Positions 8,741 to 16,690 of a DNA stretch of 64,000 nucleotides are shown piece by piece. The DNA is from an uncultured Bacteroidales bacterium. Its GTDB lineage: Bacteria > Bacteroidota > Bacteroidia > Bacteroidales > FEN-979. The position numbers were made by a program, and so were the translations under genes. Location of the stretch: assembly GCA_903903985.1 (NCBI GenBank), contig CAIVAT010000013.1:39916-103915 (forward strand). Direction: 5' to 3'. The notes beneath the pieces were generated by a model. The model searched no databases and was not told the DNA's origin. It saw only the letters and a list, made by a program, of their open reading frames with translations. The stretch's first letter is position 1, and each line of letters starts with the position of its first letter.

Positions 8741-9544
8741 ATGTTGTCACTCGCGATCTCACCCTGTCCCAACGACACTTTTATTTTTGATGCCCTTATC
8801 CATAACAGGATTAATTTAGAAGGATTAAAGTTCAATTACCAGTTGCACGACGTTGAAACCCTGAATAAAATGGCCCTGGCAGGAAGTGCCGATATGATCA
8901 AGGTAAGCTTCTTTACCTACATGCTGCTTCAACAGAATTTTATCTTGCTTGATTCCGGGAGTGCCATGGGATTTGGTAATGGTCCATTGCTCATCAGTAA
9001 GAAGGAATATACCCTGGAAGATCTCCCTGGGCTTACTGTTGCTATTCCCGGACAATATACAACAGCACATATGCTATTCCGGATTGCCTCTCCCGGAGTT
9101 AAGAAAAAGGAATTCATGTTGTTTTCTGAAATAGAGGATGCCGTTCTCACCGGAAAAGTTGATGCAGGGGTCATTATTCATGAGAACCGTTTCACATATG
9201 AACAGAGGGGATTGAAGAAGATTCTTGACCTTGGAAAGTACTGGGAACAACTTACCGGATCACCAATACCGCTGGGTGGCATCATTGCCAGAAAAGGGTT
9301 GGGCTACAATGTGATCAATAAACTCAACCGCATCATGTATCACAGTGTTGAATATGCCCTCAAGCACCCGGCCGAAGCCATGCCCTTTGTAAGGGAACAT
9401 GCACAGGAAATGAACGATGCCGTGATGCAGAAACATATCCACCTGTATGTCAATGAGAATACACTGAGTATGGGAACAGGCGGCAAAGTGGCCCTGGCAA
9501 AATTGCAGAAGATTGCACGGGAAAAGGGGCTGATTAATGCGTGA
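8741..9544 (+). CDS. mqnD: 1,4-dihydroxy-6-naphthoate synthase MqnD
   Basis: A 267-residue periplasmic-binding-protein-like enzyme that converts cyclic dehypoxanthine futalosine into 1,4-dihydroxy-6-naphthoate. It begins with the diagnostic AISPCPNDTFIFDAL and has SADMIKVSF, GPLLISK, IPGQYTTAH, DAGVIIHENRFTY and PLGGIIA, all MqnD blocks, with the catalytic His expected in the IHE motif. Length matches the family. It is followed 42 bp later (or 6 bp with the longer start) by a PLP decarboxylase. The stop codon lies inside a heptamer repeat (9539-9559). Confidence 0.93.
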   Translation: MLSLAISPCPNDTFIFDALIHNRINLEGLKFNYQLHDVETLNKMALAGSADMIKVSFFTYMLLQQNFILLDSGSAMGFGNGPLLISKKEYTLEDLPGLTVAIPGQYTTAHMLFRIASPGVKKKEFMLFSEIEDAVLTGKVDAGVIIHENRFTYEQRGLKKILDLGKYWEQLTGSPIPLGGIIARKGLGYNVINKLNRIMYHSVEYALKHPAEAMPFVREHAQEMNDAVMQKHIHLYVNENTLSMGTGGKVALAKLQKIAREKGLINA

Positions 9545-9559
9545 CGCGTCATGCGTGAC
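9539..9559. repeat. Heptamer array spanning mqnD stop
   Basis: GCGTGAC, GCGTCAT, GCGTGAC run in tandem with a 7-bp period. The first unit contains the mqnD stop codon, and the array contains the distal alternative start (9551) of the next gene. Confidence 0.7.
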
Positions 9560-9586
9560 GGGACAAAAAAACAGTTACGATATTTT

Positions 9587-10879
9587 ATGATTCAAAGCAA
9601 CAAAAGTACTGAATCCATTGGAAGGGCATTGCGTTCGGCACTTTCCAATGGTTGGATACGGCAGGAGGATACCGCCGTGATTTTTTATGATATTGCCTTC
9701 CTGGAATCCCGTATCAGGTACCTGATATCCTGTTTCCCTCCCAACACCTTGCATGGTTTTGCCATCAAAGCAAATCCATTGGCCAGGATCATGAAGTACG
9801 TCAAAGGCGTTGCGCCAAACATCGGTGTGGAGGCTGCTTCTACCGGAGAGGTGAACATGGCTTTGAATGCCGGATATACTCCCGGAAAAATAGTATTTGA
9901 TTCACCTGCAAAAACACTGGCGGACATTGATTTTGCCCTGAAAACAGGCGTACATATTAATGTTGACAACCTTTCGGAACTTGAACGTGTTAAAACCCTG
10001 ACGGGGTCCTCGACCCTGACGGGGTCCATCGGACTGAGGATCAATCCGCAGGTTGGTGTCGGAACGATTCTTGAATCGAGCGTGGCAGGAGATTATTCAA
10101 AATTCGGGGTGCCGCTCAACTACAATCGCCCCGCCCTGGAACAGGTATTCCTCTCCTATCCCTGGCTGACCGGTGTGCACCTCCATGTGGGCTCACAGGG
10201 ATGCCCTGTGAACATGCTGATTGACGGCATTGGAGTGTTATACGACTTTGTATCGGAGATGAATTCCAAAAGGACAAGCAGTGGAATGTCCCCAATATCG
10301 GTTTTTGATATCGGCGGCGGGCTGCCCATCTCCTACCAGACTGAAGCACCTGCTCCATCGATGGAAGAATATGTTAAAAAAATTGGTGAACGGGCACCCC
10401 TGCTCACTCATTCAGATACCTTCAAACTGATTACCGAATTTGGCCGCTGGATCTATACCAATTCAGGCTGGACAGCCAGCAGGGTGGAATATGTCAAACA
10501 CGACCCGTCAATCAATACCGCCATGATCCATGTTGGAGCAGATCTGTTTTTACGTGAATGTTTGAATCCCCGCGACTGGCAGCATGAATACAGCGTGTTT
10601 GATCAAAATGGCATGTTGAAAAACGGCTCCGATGATCATTCCTATAACCTGGCAGGCCCGCTCTGTTTCTCGGGAGATATTATTGCTAAAAATGTTAGAT
10701 TGCCCAAAGTGGAAGAGGGTGATTTTATCGTTATCCACGACACCGGCGGTTATACTTTCAGCATGTGGTCACGGTACAACAGCAGGCAGACTCCCAGGAT
10801 CATAGGTTACAATGAAGACCATTTTGAGATCCTCAAGGAGCGGGAAACCATGGAAGAACTGCTACGTTTTTGGGAATAA
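9587..10879 (+). CDS. lysA: Diaminopimelate decarboxylase-like PLP enzyme (fold type III)
   Basis: About 430 residues of the Orn/DAP/Arg decarboxylase 2 family; the likely reaction is decarboxylation of meso-diaminopimelate to lysine. The Schiff-base lysine is in FAIKANP, followed by VHLHVGSQ, FDIGGGLP (phosphate loop), EFGRW and GPLCFSGD with the catalytic cysteine shared across subunits. A start at the ATG of MIQSNKS is preferred, because the 12 residues upstream are encoded by heptamer-repeat DNA. An in-frame 18-bp direct repeat (9995-10030) adds TLTGSS/TLTGSI before the conserved IGLRINP strand. The subfamily is not certain: substrate could be another basic amino acid. Confidence 0.75.
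   Translation: MIQSNKSTESIGRALRSALSNGWIRQEDTAVIFYDIAFLESRIRYLISCFPPNTLHGFAIKANPLARIMKYVKGVAPNIGVEAASTGEVNMALNAGYTPGKIVFDSPAKTLADIDFALKTGVHINVDNLSELERVKTLTGSSTLTGSIGLRINPQVGVGTILESSVAGDYSKFGVPLNYNRPALEQVFLSYPWLTGVHLHVGSQGCPVNMLIDGIGVLYDFVSEMNSKRTSSGMSPISVFDIGGGLPISYQTEAPAPSMEEYVKKIGERAPLLTHSDTFKLITEFGRWIYTNSGWTASRVEYVKHDPSINTAMIHVGADLFLRECLNPRDWQHEYSVFDQNGMLKNGSDDHSYNLAGPLCFSGDIIAKNVRLPKVEEGDFIVIHDTGGYTFSMWSRYNSRQTPRIIGYNEDHFEILKERETMEELLRFWE
9995..10030 (+). repeat. In-frame 18-bp direct repeat inside lysA-like gene
   Basis: Two copies of an 18-bp unit beginning ACCCTGACGGGGTCC (9995 and 10013) encode TLTGSS and TLTGSI. The same 18-bp-spaced motif occurs between genes at 21213-21244, so this looks like a genome repeat that sits inside a reading frame. 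Confidence 0.8.
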
Positions 10880-10897
10880 GCCATGATGAACGACAAG

Positions 10898-10925
10898 TAA
10901 CGTCTTACGTCTTGCGTTTAACATC
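10898..10925. repeat. Heptamer array between two convergent genes
   Basis: Four 7-mers in tandem (TAACGTC, TTACGTC, TTGCGTT, TAACATC) end one base before the stop codon of the convergent minus-strand gene. Confidence 0.7.
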
Positions 10926-11459
10926 TCACACACCCCGTTCCCCTGCAAACTGGTCATCCTTGTTTTTGAATAACACATTAAAGGTCGTTAAGCTTCCGTA
11001 TATCCTTGTAATATATTGCTGCATATCCACCTTTTCCTGATCAGTAAGTTCGCTGGCATTGAGTTTTTGTTCCAGGACACGCAGACGGTCGCGCATCATC
11101 ACAATTTTATGAAAAAACGCCTCCATGGGAACTTCCTTTTCTTTCAGCCCGGCTTCGCCGGGAAACATGACCATTTTCCCGCCTTTCCATTTTGACCCCA
11201 GGGGAACTGTTTCATGGATGTCGCTGAACCGCTGAAGCACACGGATCAGGCTTTTCTCAATTTTTTCGTACGTAACCATTTCCGATGAGGTTTCAACTGC
11301 CTCAATTGTTTCCATGCCTTCATAATCGCGCAGGATCATGCGTGTACCATGCTCAATAAAAGTAATTTCCCAGGCATCGGAACGAACCTGGATAATGACT
11401 CCTTTTCCAAACTGCGGGTGTTTCACCCGTGAACCGATTCCAAGAATTGTTTCTGACAT
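10926..11459 (-). CDS. Conserved protein with Tudor-like N-terminal motif, unknown function
   Basis: A 177-residue cytoplasmic protein without signal peptide. The N-terminus (GSRVKHPQFGKGVIIQV, then EITFIEHGTRMILRDYEGME) resembles the small beta-barrel found at the C-terminus of UvrD/PcrA helicases, which suggests a nucleic-acid or RNA-polymerase contact; this is inference. The rest is helical and charged. The upstream in-frame extension to 11558 is rejected because it is made of a 25-bp tandem repeat. The gene converges on the lysA-like gene, with a heptamer array between the two stops. Confidence 0.65.
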   Translation of the reverse strand: MSETILGIGSRVKHPQFGKGVIIQVRSDAWEITFIEHGTRMILRDYEGMETIEAVETSSEMVTYEKIEKSLIRVLQRFSDIHETVPLGSKWKGGKMVMFPGEAGLKEKEVPMEAFFHKIVMMRDRLRVLEQKLNASELTDQEKVDMQQYITRIYGSLTTFNVLFKNKDDQFAGERGV

Positions 11460-11507
11460 TATGCTGAAAATATTGACGTTAGTTGATAAAAGCCATCGTG
11501 GACTCAC

Positions 11508-11621
11508 CTTAAATTCAGGCAATTGCCCTTTCCTGAATCCGTGGGAAATGCCCCTCACTGAATCCCTGAAAAGGACCCCTTCCTAAATCGCTGGAAATCA
11601 CCCCTCCCTAAATCCCTCCCC
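11508..11621. repeat. 25-bp tandem repeat, about 4.5 degenerate copies
   Basis: Units start at 11508, 11533, 11558, 11583 and 11608 (partial), exactly 25 bp apart. Units 2-4 share CTGAATCC or CTAAATCG near the start, a purine run in the middle and CCCC near the end. The array covers the upstream region of the minus-strand gene that starts at 11459. Confidence 0.75.
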
Positions 11622-11675
11622 AAACAGGGAGGGGCTAACTTCCCTTTCCCTTTTTGGGGAAAAGGGTCAGGGGGA
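11614..11675. repeat. Two-hairpin GC-rich intergenic element, copy 1
   Basis: A first hairpin CCCTCCC/GGGAGGG is followed by a second with CCCTTTCCC, a TTTTT loop and GGGGAAAAGGG. A clearly related element with the same two-hairpin order lies at 23084-23143. Confidence 0.6.
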
Positions 11676-11680
11676 TTGGA

Positions 11681-12307
11681 TTATTTATTTCTGACGCACC
11701 TTACCGAAAATCCTGAATTTTTATCATTGGAGCTGACTCCCAAATCCTTGCTGCCATGTGCAAAAAGCACGTTGTTGCCAACGGAATCATTGACTTTCCC
11801 TGATGACCAGCAACCACCCCAGAAATTCATGCCGATACAGGATCCATCAGGATGCCTTACACCGCTCAACAGGGAGGATAAGGTGCCGGGAGCGGGAGTT
11901 CCCGCAGTGCCGGGAGCTCCGGCTATCGTGTCCATCATTTGCATTTTCAGGCCTGCTAAATTGCTTCCTCCAAGAGACTGGATCAATACGTTCCACTCTT
12001 TGTCTGAAGGCAGGTGCCAGCCTTTGGGACAAGCAGTTTGGGCTGCTTTCCATGAATAAAGCCTGCCAAATTTCTTTTCATTGACAGAATCATTGTTGTA
12101 AGACCAACTCCCTGCCGGGAGATTAACCCTCAGGTTTTCTGCCATCCAGCTTTGGGCTCCGATTTTCACATAATGATAAACATGGTTGTCACGAATATCA
12201 GTGAAAGTCTGTTTGGCCTGGGCATTCAGTAAAACCGGAAGAATGGACAAACTGAAAAACAGCGCTATGGCAACTATTAAGCCACCAGTAAGATTTGATT
12301 TTTTCAT
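11681..12307 (-). CDS. Exported FISUMP-domain protein
   Basis: A 208-residue protein when started at MKKSNLTGG, which places a standard signal peptide (cleavage after LNAQA, about residue 30) at the N-terminus; the longer frame adds 17 residues. The mature part is a FISUMP domain (Fibrobacter succinogenes major paralogous domain): DIRDNHVYHYVKIGAQSWMAENL, then GRLYSW, CPKGWHLPSDKEWN and GFSVRCVRNK. This C-type-lectin-like fold is common on surfaces of Bacteroidota and Fibrobacter, but its ligand is generally unknown. It is transcribed divergently from hldD, with a 150-bp gap. Confidence 0.82.
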   Translation of the reverse strand: MKKSNLTGGLIVAIALFFSLSILPVLLNAQAKQTFTDIRDNHVYHYVKIGAQSWMAENLRVNLPAGSWSYNNDSVNEKKFGRLYSWKAAQTACPKGWHLPSDKEWNVLIQSLGGSNLAGLKMQMMDTIAGAPGTAGTPAPGTLSSLLSGVRHPDGSCIGMNFWGGCWSSGKVNDSVGNNVLFAHGSKDLGVSSNDKNSGFSVRCVRNK

Positions 12308-12356
12308 AATAAATTTTTCATATTTGGATGTAAAAGTAGAGAGAAAAAAGTGAACC

Positions 12357-12389
12357 ATTGCATTTTTCTCTTTTGTTTGTCTATTTTTG
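12357..12389 (+). promoter_or_regulatory. Candidate Bacteroidota promoter for hldD
   Basis: ATTG (12357-12360), a 21-bp spacer and TATTTTTG (12382-12389) match the TTTG-N19-21-TAnnTTTG pattern with one mismatch. The hldD start is about 68 bp downstream. Confidence 0.4.
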
Positions 12390-12456
12390 TCAAAAAGATT
12401 GATTCCTCTGCAGCAATAACTGCTGAAGTGGTATCATGATTCAAATCCGGGATATC

Positions 12457-13452
12457 ATGATCGTTGTCACAGGAGCCGCAGGGTTTATCGGGAGTTGCCT
12501 GGTTGGCAAACTCAACAACAAGGGATATAAAAACATCGTCCTGGTGGATGATTTTTCAAAAACGGAAAAGTTTCCGAACCTGGCACATAAGATCTATATT
12601 GAAAAGGTCGAACGCATGCAGTTTTTCCCCTGGCTGGCTAAAAATTCCGCAGAGGTGGAATTTATCTTTCATATAGGAGCCCGCACTGATACTACCGAAT
12701 TCAGCATGGCAGTGTTCGAAGAACTGAATATAAGGTATTCCAGGGATGTATGGAACGCCTGCATCCTGTATGGTATCCCGATGGTGTACGCTTCCTCTGC
12801 CGCTACCTATGGAGATGGCTCGCTTGGTTATGATGATCATGACAACAGCCTGAGTTCCCATCTGAAGCCCCTCAACCCCTATGGTGTTTCGAAAAACGAA
12901 TTCGACAAATGGGTCTTGCAGCAAATTATAACACCCCCGCGGTGGTACGGGTTGAAATTCTTTAACGTTTTCGGACCCAATGAATATCACAAGGGGAGGA
13001 TGGCTTCGGTGGTTTTTCATGCGTTCAACCAGGCGGACGGATGGACGGGCGGACGGGCGAACGGGCAGAGGGGCGTTGTTCGGTTGTTCAGGTCGCACAA
13101 TCCTGAATATACTGACGGCGGACAATTGCGTGATTTTATCTATGTAAAGGATGTAACGGATGTACTTTATTTTCTCTTGAATAACCCTGCTGAAAGTGGC
13201 ATATACAACCTCGGTACCGGAAAGGCCCGGACATTCCTCGACCTGGCCACTTCCGTGTTCACTGCCCTGAACATGCCACCTGTCATTGAATTCATCGATA
13301 CGCCTGTGGATATTAGGGATAAGTACCAGTACTTCACCGAGGCAAAAATGGAAAAGCTGCGGGCTGCGGGATACTCAAAACCTTTTTTCACCCTCGAAGC
13401 CGCGATCACTGAATATGTACAGGGGTATCTGGTCGAAAAAATCTACTATTGA
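12457..13452 (+). CDS. hldD: ADP-L-glycero-D-manno-heptose-6-epimerase
   Basis: A 331-residue NAD(P)-dependent short-chain epimerase of the last step in making activated heptose for the lipopolysaccharide core. MIVVTGAAGFIGS is the Rossmann loop (so the inner ATG is chosen over 12436). HIGARTDTTE, ASSAATYGDG and the catalytic Tyr-Lys pair in PYGVSKNEFDKW follow, and FFNVFGPNEYHKGRMASV is a HldD signature. After HAFNQ a stretch ADGWTGGRANGQRG interrupts the normally compact loop. It is encoded by 8-bp repeats (13035-13074). The reading frame resumes with VVRLFRSHNPEYTDGGQLRDFIYVKDV. Confidence 0.9.
   Translation: MIVVTGAAGFIGSCLVGKLNNKGYKNIVLVDDFSKTEKFPNLAHKIYIEKVERMQFFPWLAKNSAEVEFIFHIGARTDTTEFSMAVFEELNIRYSRDVWNACILYGIPMVYASSAATYGDGSLGYDDHDNSLSSHLKPLNPYGVSKNEFDKWVLQQIITPPRWYGLKFFNVFGPNEYHKGRMASVVFHAFNQADGWTGGRANGQRGVVRLFRSHNPEYTDGGQLRDFIYVKDVTDVLYFLLNNPAESGIYNLGTGKARTFLDLATSVFTALNMPPVIEFIDTPVDIRDKYQYFTEAKMEKLRAAGYSKPFFTLEAAITEYVQGYLVEKIYY
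13035..13074 (+). repeat. 8-bp tandem array inside hldD
   Basis: Five octamers in tandem: GGACGGAT, GGACGGGC twice, GAACGGGC, AGAGGGGC. The array encodes a Gly-rich loop. Because 8 is not a multiple of 3, gain or loss of one unit would break the hldD frame. Confidence 0.75.
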
Positions 13453-13546
13453 CCGAAACCTTAACAAGCAACCATGACGTTTTTTCCCCCTATATTATTT
13501 TTTGATTAATTCTTCACTGCCCATGACATTTTCATTTATTTATTCT

Positions 13547-13554
13547 TATTTTTG
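13547..13554 (+). promoter_or_regulatory. Possible -7 element before the 973-residue T9SS gene
   Basis: TATTTTTG matches TAnnTTTG 30 bp upstream of the start codon at 13584. No clear -33 element is visible. Confidence 0.3.
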
Positions 13555-13583
13555 TATAAAATATTAACGAAAAACACGAACGT

Positions 13584-16505
13584 ATGAAAAAGTATTTATT
13601 TCTTTTTGTCATGGCTATTGGCTTTAGTATCCTTGGGATGGGACAAGCCATTCTTTATGAAGACTTTAACTATACACCACCAGCCTATATCGGAGGGAAT
13701 GGAAATGCTGGCTCCACTTCCAATAACTGGACAACGCATAGTGTTACCGCAGGACAAACAACCACCGTTGATATACAAAGTGGCAGTTTATCGTATACCG
13801 GATTAGCAACATCCACTGGCAATAAAGTTTACCTGTTCAGCAATGCAAATGCTACCTCCCGGGATGTGAACCGTCCTTATACCACAACGGCAACTGCAAT
13901 TTACTATTCTGCACTGGTCTCGGTTATCGACAATTCGCAGATTTCTGCTGCAACACCTGATTATTTCATGTGCCTTGGTCAAACTGCAGGAACAACCGTT
14001 ACAATTTTATCTGGCCGTCTTGGAATTAAATCCGTGAACACTGGCGCCAACTTCCGTTTGAGCATCCTGAATACTTCGGGAGGAACTCCTGTATTTACTG
14101 AATTTGCCCAGGATCTTACTTTTGGCACAACTTACCTTGTTGTTGTGAAAGTTGACAGGAGTACAACCCCCATCACCGCCAGCCTCTGGGTGAATCCTTC
14201 CAGTATTGGCGGGACGGAGCCAACAGGACAAATAACAAATAACAGTGGAACCGGAGCATTCACAGGCTTTGCATCCATCTGTCTCAGAAATTCCGCAACA
14301 ACACCCAAAGCAAATATTGATGAGATCAGGGTCGGAACCACCTGGGCCGATGTTACACCAACAGGGACCGTTGCGCCTCCCACCGTTCAAACATCAAACT
14401 TTACCTTCGCAAACGTCCTGCAAACCCAGATGGATGTTTCCTGGACCAATGGAGACGGTGCCAAACGCGTTATCAAGATGAATACGACCAATTCATTCAC
14501 AGCACCTGCGGATGGTACAGATCCTACTGCCGATCCATTTTATGACAGTGGCGAACAAGTGATTTATAATGGTACCGGAAGTACCGTTCCGACGGTAACC
14601 GGCCTCACAGCCAATACTACCTATTGGTTCAAAGCATGGGAATACAATGGATCAGGAAGTTTGACGGCTTATTATACCGGCGTTGGTGCCAATAACCCTT
14701 TAAGTCGTGTAACTGCTGCCAGTGCAACTGCTCCTGTCATCATCGATCCTACCGCAACTTCAATCGGGCAGATTTCGGCTGTTCTTGGCGGTAACATCAC
14801 CGCCGACGGAGGTGCTGCCATCACCGAGCGCGGAACCTGCTGGAGTGAGAATTCCCCGGTTGGTTATAATGACCATAGACAGGCTGAAGGATCAACGGCA
14901 ACCGGTGTTTTTACCCAAACCGTTTCCGGATTCCCGGCTAACAAGCTGATCTATTATGCTGCATATGCAACCAACAGCCAGGGACACTCCCTTGTCGAAT
15001 CAAGCTTTACCACATTGCCGGGCGAGCCAACCAACCATGCTACCTTGTTTACTGCTACATCTCCTACCTATTCTTCAGTCACGAATACCTGGTCAGACAA
15101 TAACGGAGCGCAAGCAGCCACAGGATTCCTGATCCTCGCCAACACAACCGGTATTTTCACAGATCCTGTAGACGGGGTGCAACCTGCTTCCGATCCAAGC
15201 TTAACCGACGGCACCGGCCTCGTGTATGTCAACCCAGGAGTCGGAACCTATACCTGGTATTATCTTTACGCATCAACACCCTATTATTTTGCCATTTATC
15301 CATATACCAACTCAGGAGCCAATATCGATTACAAAACCTCTGCTCCTGTTCCCAATGCAACCGTAACCACCCTTCCTTTTGTAAGCCCGGTTGCTGCGTG
15401 GACTTTTGACACAACACCTCCGTCTGCCGCTGGCCCACCAGTTACAGAAACCCCTACTTCAGTAGCCGCTGAGTTCGGCGATCAGATCGGTACTGCATAT
15501 CTTTATGCCGATGGTACCAATGGTTCCACTTTATGGAACAATACTACAAGCGGCAACGAATTGACTGCATTCGGTGGCTCAACCATCAATGATCCAAGAC
15601 AAGGGGCTGCTATACTGGCAGGAATGGCTTATTCACCTGTTGCAGGAACAGGATTGTCCGCAAACGGGAAAACCATGGTGATCAAATTCTCTATGACCGC
15701 CCTGCTGGACCCGATCTTATCATTTGTAACCCGGGGTACAACTACAGGTTTTAACAGCCAGACCTGGGAATGGAGTACAAATGGCACGGTATTTACCCCT
15801 TTCGGATCAAACACCGGTGACAATACTGCCAGTTTTGTTTTGAAAACGCTTGACATGAGTGCGATTAACGACCTGGACGGGGCAGCAGAAGTTTACCTGA
15901 GGGTTACTTTTAGCGGTGCTACCAATGCTTCCGGGAACAACCGCCTCGACAACATCGTGATCCGTGCGACCCCAAATACCGGCCCCCCGGCTACCCTTTC
16001 TGTTAGCGGAACCCTATTACCAGGACAATCCCAGTGTTATAACGCCACCAGCACCATCACGGTTGCCGGTTACGATCTTCCAGCCACTGCAAGCGCTACG
16101 ATGATTGCAGGCCAGAATATCTTATATGAACCTGACACCTGGATTCATGCAGGAGCTTACATGTGGGGAAAAATCGCCACGTCCTATTGCTCAAAATCAC
16201 CATCCATGGCCGAAGTTACTTTACCAAAAGAAGAACCTGCAGCCATCAGCCTGATGGATAATGACTTCAGGATCTATCCGAACCCGACAAGCGGTGTATT
16301 CACGCTTGAGCAACGGGGTGAGAACGTAACCGGTACCGTGCGTGTTGAGGTTCTCAACACACTGGGTGGCAAAATTCTCAGTTCTGAACTGCAAGGCTTG
16401 CGTAAACATGAGCTTTCCATCAAAGGCAACCCTTCCGGGATTTATTTTGTAAAAATAATGGCTGGTGAAAAAGTTCAGACCGTGAAAATCATCCTTACCA
16501 ACTAA
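13584..16505 (+). CDS. Large secreted multidomain protein with fibronectin type III-like modules and T9SS sorting domain
   Basis: A 973-residue exported protein. The signal peptide ends near residue 20 (SILGMGQ). A jelly-roll-like N-terminal region (about 25-255) with aromatic and Asn/Thr-rich strands is followed by an FN3-like module (about 265-375) and a GGNITADGG...ITERGTCWS module typical of Bacteroidota surface proteins (about 385-470). A further FN3-like stretch (to 610), a second jelly-roll-like region (620-800), a short Cys-containing linker and the C-terminal sorting domain (IYPNPTSGVFTLEQ... to KIILTN) complete it. No enzyme motif is visible. A strong terminator follows the gene. 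Confidence 0.78.
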   Translation: MKKYLFLFVMAIGFSILGMGQAILYEDFNYTPPAYIGGNGNAGSTSNNWTTHSVTAGQTTTVDIQSGSLSYTGLATSTGNKVYLFSNANATSRDVNRPYTTTATAIYYSALVSVIDNSQISAATPDYFMCLGQTAGTTVTILSGRLGIKSVNTGANFRLSILNTSGGTPVFTEFAQDLTFGTTYLVVVKVDRSTTPITASLWVNPSSIGGTEPTGQITNNSGTGAFTGFASICLRNSATTPKANIDEIRVGTTWADVTPTGTVAPPTVQTSNFTFANVLQTQMDVSWTNGDGAKRVIKMNTTNSFTAPADGTDPTADPFYDSGEQVIYNGTGSTVPTVTGLTANTTYWFKAWEYNGSGSLTAYYTGVGANNPLSRVTAASATAPVIIDPTATSIGQISAVLGGNITADGGAAITERGTCWSENSPVGYNDHRQAEGSTATGVFTQTVSGFPANKLIYYAAYATNSQGHSLVESSFTTLPGEPTNHATLFTATSPTYSSVTNTWSDNNGAQAATGFLILANTTGIFTDPVDGVQPASDPSLTDGTGLVYVNPGVGTYTWYYLYASTPYYFAIYPYTNSGANIDYKTSAPVPNATVTTLPFVSPVAAWTFDTTPPSAAGPPVTETPTSVAAEFGDQIGTAYLYADGTNGSTLWNNTTSGNELTAFGGSTINDPRQGAAILAGMAYSPVAGTGLSANGKTMVIKFSMTALLDPILSFVTRGTTTGFNSQTWEWSTNGTVFTPFGSNTGDNTASFVLKTLDMSAINDLDGAAEVYLRVTFSGATNASGNNRLDNIVIRATPNTGPPATLSVSGTLLPGQSQCYNATSTITVAGYDLPATASATMIAGQNILYEPDTWIHAGAYMWGKIATSYCSKSPSMAEVTLPKEEPAAISLMDNDFRIYPNPTSGVFTLEQRGENVTGTVRVEVLNTLGGKILSSELQGLRKHELSIKGNPSGIYFVKIMAGEKVQTVKIILTN

Positions 16506-16525
16506 ACTTTGTCTATCTCTTTATC

Positions 16526-16564
16526 AAGAGGCTGTTCCGCAACCAGGAACAGCCTCTTTTTTTT
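16526..16564 (+). terminator. Rho-independent terminator
   Basis: A perfect 13-bp stem (16526-16538 with 16546-16558), a 7-base loop GCAACCA, and an eight-base T run. It ends transcription of the preceding T9SS cargo gene. Confidence 0.92.
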
Positions 16565-16566
16565 AT

Positions 16567-16599
16567 CTTGGCCTTTGATTCGCATTAATTGTATTTTTG
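16567..16599 (+). promoter_or_regulatory. Candidate promoter for the 501-residue T9SS gene
   Basis: CTTG (16567-16570), a 21-bp spacer and TATTTTTG (16592-16599) fit the Bacteroidota pattern with one mismatch in the upstream element. It stands directly after a terminator and would give a leader of about 85 bp. Confidence 0.4.
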
Positions 16600-16690
16600 C
16601 AAGAGGGAATTGAAAAAAGGAATAATTGATGGTTCATTCCCTTCACAAGAAAATGCAAAGTCGTTATACAGATTTTAAAATCAATTAATT

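Noticed and set aside
10926..11558. Longer form of the Tudor-like protein starting at 11558
   Set aside because: The extra 33 residues are encoded by 25-bp tandem repeat DNA and the conserved N-terminus starts at the inner Met.
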